64,000 bases of DNA from Acidobacteriota bacterium (lineage in GTDB: Bacteria > Acidobacteriota > Terriglobia > Terriglobales > Acidobacteriaceae): positions 1-64,000 of the forward strand of contig JABCZI010000013.1 in assembly GCA_013289765.1 (NCBI GenBank). Reading direction: 5' to 3'. The position numbers and the translations under genes are program-made. Shown here in pieces: positions 59,331 through 64,000 of this stretch (positions are counted from its first letter, which is position 1; every line of letters starts with the position of its first letter). The notes beneath the pieces are model-generated. The model searched no databases. It was not told the DNA's origin and saw only the letters and a program-made list of their open reading frames with translations.

Positions 59331-60491
59331 ATGACTTCCGAGAACACGTCTTTCCCAACGACCAGTGCGAGTACCATAATCGCAGAGCAGTTCCCGAGTG
59401 AAATGGCAGTGGTCCGCTCTAACTCGAGCCACATACATAACGACCCGCGCTGGGACGCGGTGGTCGGGCGCGATCATGCGCGCGATGGAGAATTCGTTTT
59501 TGCTGTGGCTACGACCGGCGTGTATTGCCGGCCGTCGTGCCCAGCTCGCCGTCCGCGACGCGAGAATGTTACGTTTTATTCCTATCCGGAGCAGGCGGAG
59601 AAAGCCGGCTTCCGCGCTTGCCTGCGTTGCCGGCCGCGATCGCTCAGTGGCAATTCGCAATTTGATTCCGCAAAAGAGATCTGCCGTTACATCGAGCAGC
59701 ATCTCGATGAGCCGATCACGCTCGATCGCCTGGGAAAGGCGTTTCGGCAAAGTCCGTTCCATCTGCAACGGCGTTTCAAAGCAGCGATTGGAATCACGCC
59801 GCGCGAGTATGCCGATGCCTGCCGCATGCGCCTGCTCAAGCGCAATCTTCAAGCCGGAGACAACGTCACCCGCGCCATGTACGACGCCGGTTACGGCTCC
59901 AGCAGCCGACTATACGAGAAGACCGCGTCGCAACTCGGGATGACTCCCGATAAATATCGCCGCGGCGCCATTGCAGCTTCGATTCGCTATGCGTGCGCCG
60001 ATTCGCCTCTCGGACGCATGCTGGTCGCGGCTACCGACAAGGGAATTTGCTCGATTCAGTTCGCACGCTCGGATGGCGAGTTAATCGAAGGCCTGAAGCG
60101 CGAGTTTCCTTTTGCCGTCCGCAAGCCCGATGAGGGTGGATTGCAAACTTGGATCGGAACTTTGCTCGAGAAGATCTCCGGCAGGGAACTGAACGCCGCG
60201 CTGCCCTTGGACATCCGCGCGACCGCATTTCAGCGGCGGGTGTGGATATACTTGCAGTCCATCCCATCCGGAATGACGCGCTCTTACGGCCAAGTGGCGA
60301 AAGCGATTGGCCAACCCGGCGCCAGCCGGGCCGTGGCGCGAGCCTGCGCTACGAATCCCGTGGCGGTTGCGATTCCGTGCCATCGCGTGGTTCGCGAAGA
60401 TGGCAACATAAGCGGCTACCGCTGGGGCGTGCAACGCAAGAAGAAGCTGCTAGAGATTGAGCTCCTAGAGATGGAGCGTCGAGGACTCTAA
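59331..60491 (+). CDS. ada: bifunctional Ada: methyl-phosphotriester sensor and O6-methylguanine-DNA methyltransferase
   Basis: Repairs alkylated DNA and activates the adaptive response. 386 aa from the ATG at 59331; another ATG at 59403 is possible. The N-terminal zinc domain holds four Cys in GVYCRPSCPARRPRRENV and CLRCRPRS. An AraC-type helix-turn-helix follows (LDRLGKAFRQSPFHLQRRFK, YADACRMRLLKRNLQ). The C-terminal methyltransferase has the suicide Cys in AVAIPCHRVVREDG. A possible Ada box lies upstream. Confidence 0.93.
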   Translation: MTSENTSFPTTSASTIIAEQFPSEMAVVRSNSSHIHNDPRWDAVVGRDHARDGEFVFAVATTGVYCRPSCPARRPRRENVTFYSYPEQAEKAGFRACLRCRPRSLSGNSQFDSAKEICRYIEQHLDEPITLDRLGKAFRQSPFHLQRRFKAAIGITPREYADACRMRLLKRNLQAGDNVTRAMYDAGYGSSSRLYEKTASQLGMTPDKYRRGAIAASIRYACADSPLGRMLVAATDKGICSIQFARSDGELIEGLKREFPFAVRKPDEGGLQTWIGTLLEKISGRELNAALPLDIRATAFQRRVWIYLQSIPSGMTRSYGQVAKAIGQPGASRAVARACATNPVAVAIPCHRVVREDGNISGYRWGVQRKKKLLEIELLEMERRGL

Positions 60492-60722
60492 AGACGGGAT
60501 TCTGGTTTCACCAACGACTCCAACCATTGCGATGTACGGTTCAGCTCTTGTGCCTGGGTTGCGAAAGCCTTGCCAGTAGCGGAGTTTGGCGCGATCCAGT
60601 GCTGCTGGTTACTCTCTAGACCGAAGTAATCGCTTGAATTACCAAAGCGCATGATCGTGTGACATCTATCCGCATGGCCCTACCGATGAGATCTTCAAGC
60701 ACGCCAATCATTGCGGCGGCCC

Positions 60723-61109
60723 ATGGGGAACGATACGCAGATGGACGATCTTCACATACGAATGGTGCGAGTCACGGAAGACTTGCGTGCGATTCAGCGC
60801 GAACTCAACTGCGCCGCCATGCAAGCGCCCAGCGATCCGGAGTTAATGGAGGCGTTAAGTGCGCTTCCCGAGACCGAGGCCATTCAGGTCCTGTGTAAGT
60901 CGCTCGATCAGATGCGGCACTTCCTATGGTTCTATACGCAGGTCATGAGTAACGATCCAGAGCTGGGCGACAAGCTGCGGCAGTCGAATGCGTCAAAGAC
61001 TGTCGAAGACTCCAGGGTGGATACGTCTTTCCTGGATCAGCTTACGCGATCGGATGAGGCGCTGCTGTTGCGTTACCTGGCGGAATCCAAAGAGCGCAAA
61101 CCGAACTAA
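60723..61109 (+). CDS. hypothetical helical protein, 128 aa
   Basis: The ATG at 60723 is followed by a soluble, charged, helical protein (VTEDLRAIQRELNCAAMQA, ALPETEAIQVLCKSLDQMRH, PELGDKLRQSN). No membrane or zinc motif. Family not recognised. It is monocistronic; the 79 bases after it lead to the nagA stop. Confidence 0.6.
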   Translation: MGNDTQMDDLHIRMVRVTEDLRAIQRELNCAAMQAPSDPELMEALSALPETEAIQVLCKSLDQMRHFLWFYTQVMSNDPELGDKLRQSNASKTVEDSRVDTSFLDQLTRSDEALLLRYLAESKERKPN

Positions 61110-61188
61110 CCTACCGAGATAGTTCACTGAGCTCTGTGAAGACCCGGCCTTGCGACTCTTCTCCAACACGCCCGAGACTCGCTCTTGC

Positions 61189-62373
61189 TCATCCCTGAAA
61201 GCCGCGTCCGTGAACCATCGTCTTCAGTACTTCTCCTGCGCTGCTCATCAGAACAATGTTGGCTTCCGCTCCGGGAGCGATGACTCCGCGTAGTTTCAAA
61301 CCAACGGTGCGCGCCGGGTTCAGAGTGGCCGCTCGCACGGCATCACGCAAGCTCCAACCCGCGAACTCGGTGATGTTGCGAACCGCGCGGTCCATGGTGA
61401 GAACGCTGCCAGCCAGTTTTCCATCTATCGTGCACCGGCCGTCTTTGACTTCGACCTGCATGGGGCCGAGTTGGTAGGTGCCGTCCGGCATACCGGCCGC
61501 GGCGGTGGCGTCCGTGATCAGAACCGAACTGTCTTTCCCTTTCATCTCCAGGAAAAGCTGGACGACCTCGGGGGCGACGTGAATTCCATCCGCGATTATG
61601 TCGGCTGTGAGTTGCGGATCGGTCAGTACTTCGGCAAGGATGCCCGGATCGCGATGATCCAGAGGACGCATTGCGTTGAAAGTATGCGTGGCGTGCCGGG
61701 CCCCAGACTGAACCCCGGCGCGCGCCGCTTCCACAGTGGCGTCCGAGTGCCCGATGCTGACACAAACCTTGCGACGCGCCGCCTCCGCGATAACTTCGAG
61801 CGCTCCGGGAAGTTCTGGAGCGATCGTCATCATGCGTACTTGCCCGCGTGCCGCCTGCCAGAGACGCTCAAAAATTTCCAACGTCGGCTCGACGAGATTT
61901 TCCGGCGGATGCACCCCGCGGCGCTTATGACTGAGAAACGGACCCTCCAGGTGAATGCCCAACGGCTGAGCCCCCACATCGTCATTACTTGAATGAGAAC
62001 GTTGCGCCGCTTCAATGGCATCAGCCAATCGCCCGAGCGCCGCGCAGGTTTGATCCAGCGGAGCGGCGACCGTGGTGGGAAAGTAGCCGGTGACGCCATG
62101 TTTAGTAAGAAATTTGTTCAGGTGCGGCAGGTCGGCAGCCGAAGCACGCATAACATCAAGGCCCGCGCCGCCATGCATGTGAATGTCGACGAAACCGGGC
62201 GCAAGAATCGCATCGGGAAAATTTTGCGTAAGATCGATTTCGGTGGTATTTGCCGGAACTTCTCGTTGAGCCGAAGAAGAGATCTCAACGATCACCCCAT
62301 CCTCAATAAAGACCAGTGGATGCTGTATTTCTTCCTGCGGCGTATAGAGACTTTGTGCGCGGAGAACGATCAT
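61189..62373 (-). CDS. nagA: N-acetylglucosamine-6-phosphate deacetylase NagA
   Basis: Amidohydrolase that removes acetate from GlcNAc-6-phosphate in amino-sugar catabolism. 394 aa. Metal and active-site motifs: GFVDIHMHGGAGLDVM, LEGPFLSHKRRGVH, SIGHSDATVEAARAG, HTFNAMRPLDH and ITDATAAAGMPDG (catalytic Asp). The C-terminus has the domain end PGAEANIVLMSSAGEVLKTM. No nagB or kinase is adjacent. The promoter should be in 62374-62621, shared in opposite direction with tRNA-Pro. Confidence 0.93.
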   Translation of the reverse strand: MIVLRAQSLYTPQEEIQHPLVFIEDGVIVEISSSAQREVPANTTEIDLTQNFPDAILAPGFVDIHMHGGAGLDVMRASAADLPHLNKFLTKHGVTGYFPTTVAAPLDQTCAALGRLADAIEAAQRSHSSNDDVGAQPLGIHLEGPFLSHKRRGVHPPENLVEPTLEIFERLWQAARGQVRMMTIAPELPGALEVIAEAARRKVCVSIGHSDATVEAARAGVQSGARHATHTFNAMRPLDHRDPGILAEVLTDPQLTADIIADGIHVAPEVVQLFLEMKGKDSSVLITDATAAAGMPDGTYQLGPMQVEVKDGRCTIDGKLAGSVLTMDRAVRNITEFAGWSLRDAVRAATLNPARTVGLKLRGVIAPGAEANIVLMSSAGEVLKTMVHGRGFQG

Positions 62374-62544
62374 TTTACGTTTGGTCAGGTTTATTCAATC
62401 TGGTTGCGTTCGATTGAATGCTTTAGTTTGCTGCCGCTGTCTTCGACGTATAGCTCAACTGTGTTCGCGCGGTCACGTGCGTCCTCAGTGTAACGCGAAA
62501 AATAAGCGGATAAGGTCTTGCGATGTGTCGAATGTTGCGAATGT

Positions 62545-62550
62545 TATAAT
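62545..62550 (+). promoter_or_regulatory. -10 hexamer before tRNA-Pro
   Basis: TATAAT (62545-62550) 71 bases before the tRNA. The best -35 (TTGCGA) has a 21-base spacer, too long to be certain. Confidence 0.3.
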
Positions 62551-62621
62551 TAGAATGCCGGTCGACATGCGGAAAGCGACGCATGCGGAAGGCTTCCTAT
62601 CTACCGTCCGCAGCACCGTCG

Positions 62622-62698
<77 letters not shown>

Positions 62699-62784
62699 CT
62701 TTTCAAGCACATAAACCCCGCTTCTGTTTTTCCGTCTCCATCAATGGTGTCGATTTTGTAGACGGTGCCGCACGAAGCAACGAA

Positions 62785-64000
62785 CTATGCGACTTCCCAT
62801 CGCCGAGCCACTCTACGGGCGATTGCGAAGAGCGCGATGGCAATCGTAACGAGAACCAGAACCTGCGGCCAGAGATGAGAGATCGGCTCGTCCCGCCAGA
62901 AGACTTTGGTAAACCCGTCAATTGCCCAAGCGTTGATGGTCAGTAAACCCGCCTTCTGCATCGCTTCCGGCATCAGGAAGCGTGGGAACATGCTGCCCCC
63001 AACGGACGACATAATAAGAATGACCAGCGTTGAGAGTGCGCCCAGTTGAGCGCGCGTGCGGCAGATGCTCGCCAGCAATATGCCGAAAGAGGCCACGGCT
63101 ACCGCTGTGCAGACGCCCATCACCACGAATCCCGGAATGTGCGACCAAAAGTCGAGCTTGAACACCGCCCATCCCCAAAGAAACATCACTACGAGTTGCG
63201 AGAAGGCCAGCAAAGAATTGTAAGTGATCTTGCCCAACAGCAGCGACGTCATGGTGACGCGCGAACTGAGCACACGGTCGAGCGTGCCGCTTTCGGCCTC
63301 GTCAAGCAATGCTCCCGCCGCGCCGCTCGCAGTGAAGAGCAGGAACATGACCCCAATGGCGGCGGCATAGAACGAAACCATGGGGTTGTTCTTGTTTTCG
63401 CCAACCACCGCTCGGGCGTTGACCGCAATAATTCCGCCTCCCTCGCTGCCAGAGACGGAAGTGGCCGAGCCGCTCTCTTGCCGTTGGCGCAGTTGACGGA
63501 TGCCTTCGTTCAACCGATCGCGCTGTTCCCGCGTTAGGCCGCCGGCAAATTGATCGAAGTATTTTGATCCCTGATCAGCCATCAGATCGGGCATCGACGT
63601 CATGGCAACTTTCTGGAGCAGGCCCGAGATCATTTGCGGCGCAACCATGTCGCTGCTGTCTTCGAGCAGTTGGATCGTCGGGCGATTTGTATCTGAGGGG
63701 ACAAACGAAATTGGGTTCTCGCCGAAACCGTGGGGGATGATTATGGCAACTGGCGCAACTCCCTCTTTGACTGCTATCTCAGCAGTCGCCGCGGTGTATT
63801 CAGGTTGTTCGACATCCTTGACAGGTTCAGGCCGACTCTTCACCACCAGCGAACCTTCCTGCTTCAGACCCTGAACCAGCCGCCCGGAAGCGCGGCTGTG
63901 ATCTTCGTCCACAACCAGCATATGAATCTTGGGCGTCGTGTCGCGGCGTCCGCCGAAGATAACAGCGAAAATGCTGAAGAAGACAACAGGCAAAATGAAA
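62785..64000 (-). CDS. ABC-2 type transporter permease, 5' end beyond the window
   Basis: Permease of an ABC exporter of the NatB/YhaP-like group; at least 404 codons are seen. The reading frame is still open at the window edge (no stop upstream, and the N-terminus reads [17 protein letters not shown], a first transmembrane helix), so the true start is outside. A large periplasmic domain (about 25-205) is followed by about five C-terminal helices. The motif [20 protein letters not shown] is typical. The ATPase partner should lie upstream, beyond 64000. Confidence 0.88.
   Translation of the reverse strand, partial: FILPVVFFSIFAVIFGGRRDTTPKIHMLVVDEDHSRASGRLVQGLKQEGSLVVKSRPEPVKDVEQPEYTAATAEIAVKEGVAPVAIIIPHGFGENPISFVPSDTNRPTIQLLEDSSDMVAPQMISGLLQKVAMTSMPDLMADQGSKYFDQFAGGLTREQRDRLNEGIRQLRQRQESGSATSVSGSEGGGIIAVNARAVVGENKNNPMVSFYAAAIGVMFLLFTASGAAGALLDEAESGTLDRVLSSRVTMTSLLLGKITYNSLLAFSQLVVMFLWGWAVFKLDFWSHIPGFVVMGVCTAVAVASFGILLASICRTRAQLGALSTLVILIMSSVGGSMFPRFLMPEAMQKAGLLTINAWAIDGFTKVFWRDEPISHLWPQVLVLVTIAIALFAIARRVARRWEVA

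Overview
The window is about 64 kb of gene-dense bacterial chromosome. It probably comes from a soil-type member of the Acidobacteriota (Terriglobia/Koribacter-like). This is inferred from gene content and style: a moderately high G+C sequence, many secreted TPR, YVTN/VPS10 beta-propeller and DUF481 proteins, RND efflux, an ISC-type iron-sulfur operon next to ordinary housekeeping genes, and short palindromic and microrepeat-rich spacers. No 16S rRNA or other decisive marker is present, so the placement is an inference. No CRISPR array, rRNA gene or prophage was seen.

Layout: 1-1443 is a poorly coding accessory end with a few small ORFs. 1444-7318 is a complete RND tripartite efflux operon (adaptor, pump, outer-membrane lipoprotein) on the minus strand. 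7765-9838 holds a chromate transporter (ChrA) and a GntR/UTRA regulator broken by a single-base frameshift; after the break the regulator's tail reads in frame into chrA. 10009-12775 is a small mobile island: an unknown membrane protein, a transposase relic, a HicB/HicA toxin-antitoxin pair and an IS1595-type element with a 49-codon divergent passenger ORF. 12861-20996 has a PhzF-like protein, a class III aminotransferase, a TPR protein, a large Cys/Gln-rich secreted protein, YraN and GalT.

21232-27909 is the ISC operon on the minus strand, in the order iscR-iscS-iscU-iscA-hscB-hscA-fdx-orf77-iscX. It matches the proteobacterial order except for an extra unrecognised 77-aa gene. IscR senses the cluster, IscS supplies sulfur, IscU is the scaffold (its LPPVK motif is the HscA docking site), HscA/HscB release the cluster, IscA is a carrier and ferredoxin the electron donor. 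28260-37267 is housekeeping: a response regulator, TsaD, CCA-adding enzyme, a DUF721 protein, GatC-GatA, and a minus-strand run of an unknown gene, pgsA, cysS and an FmdE-like protein, ended by tRNA-Val(GAC).

37388-43779 looks catabolic: a Tat-exported MmgE/PrpD protein, a beta-propeller protein, a creatininase-family amidohydrolase, a nitrilase-family amidase and a divergent APC permease. 43840-47507 is regulatory: a degenerate sigma-70-like protein, a STAS protein and a GAF-GAF sigma-54 activator, with arrays of TGTCA/TTGACA half-sites around them. 47876-64000 carries an S1-domain protein, a 1066-aa VPS10-type propeller with a LolA-like partner, TatA with a DUF481 outer-membrane protein, TPR and other secreted proteins, Ada, NagA, tRNA-Pro(CGG) and a truncated ABC-2 permease.

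The most unusual non-coding signal is a recurring class of short tandem repeats, mostly built on 7- or 14-bp units, in at least six intergenic spacers, often touching stop codons or the ribosome-binding region. A separate repeat mosaic of three GC-rich hairpins sits between iscU and iscA.
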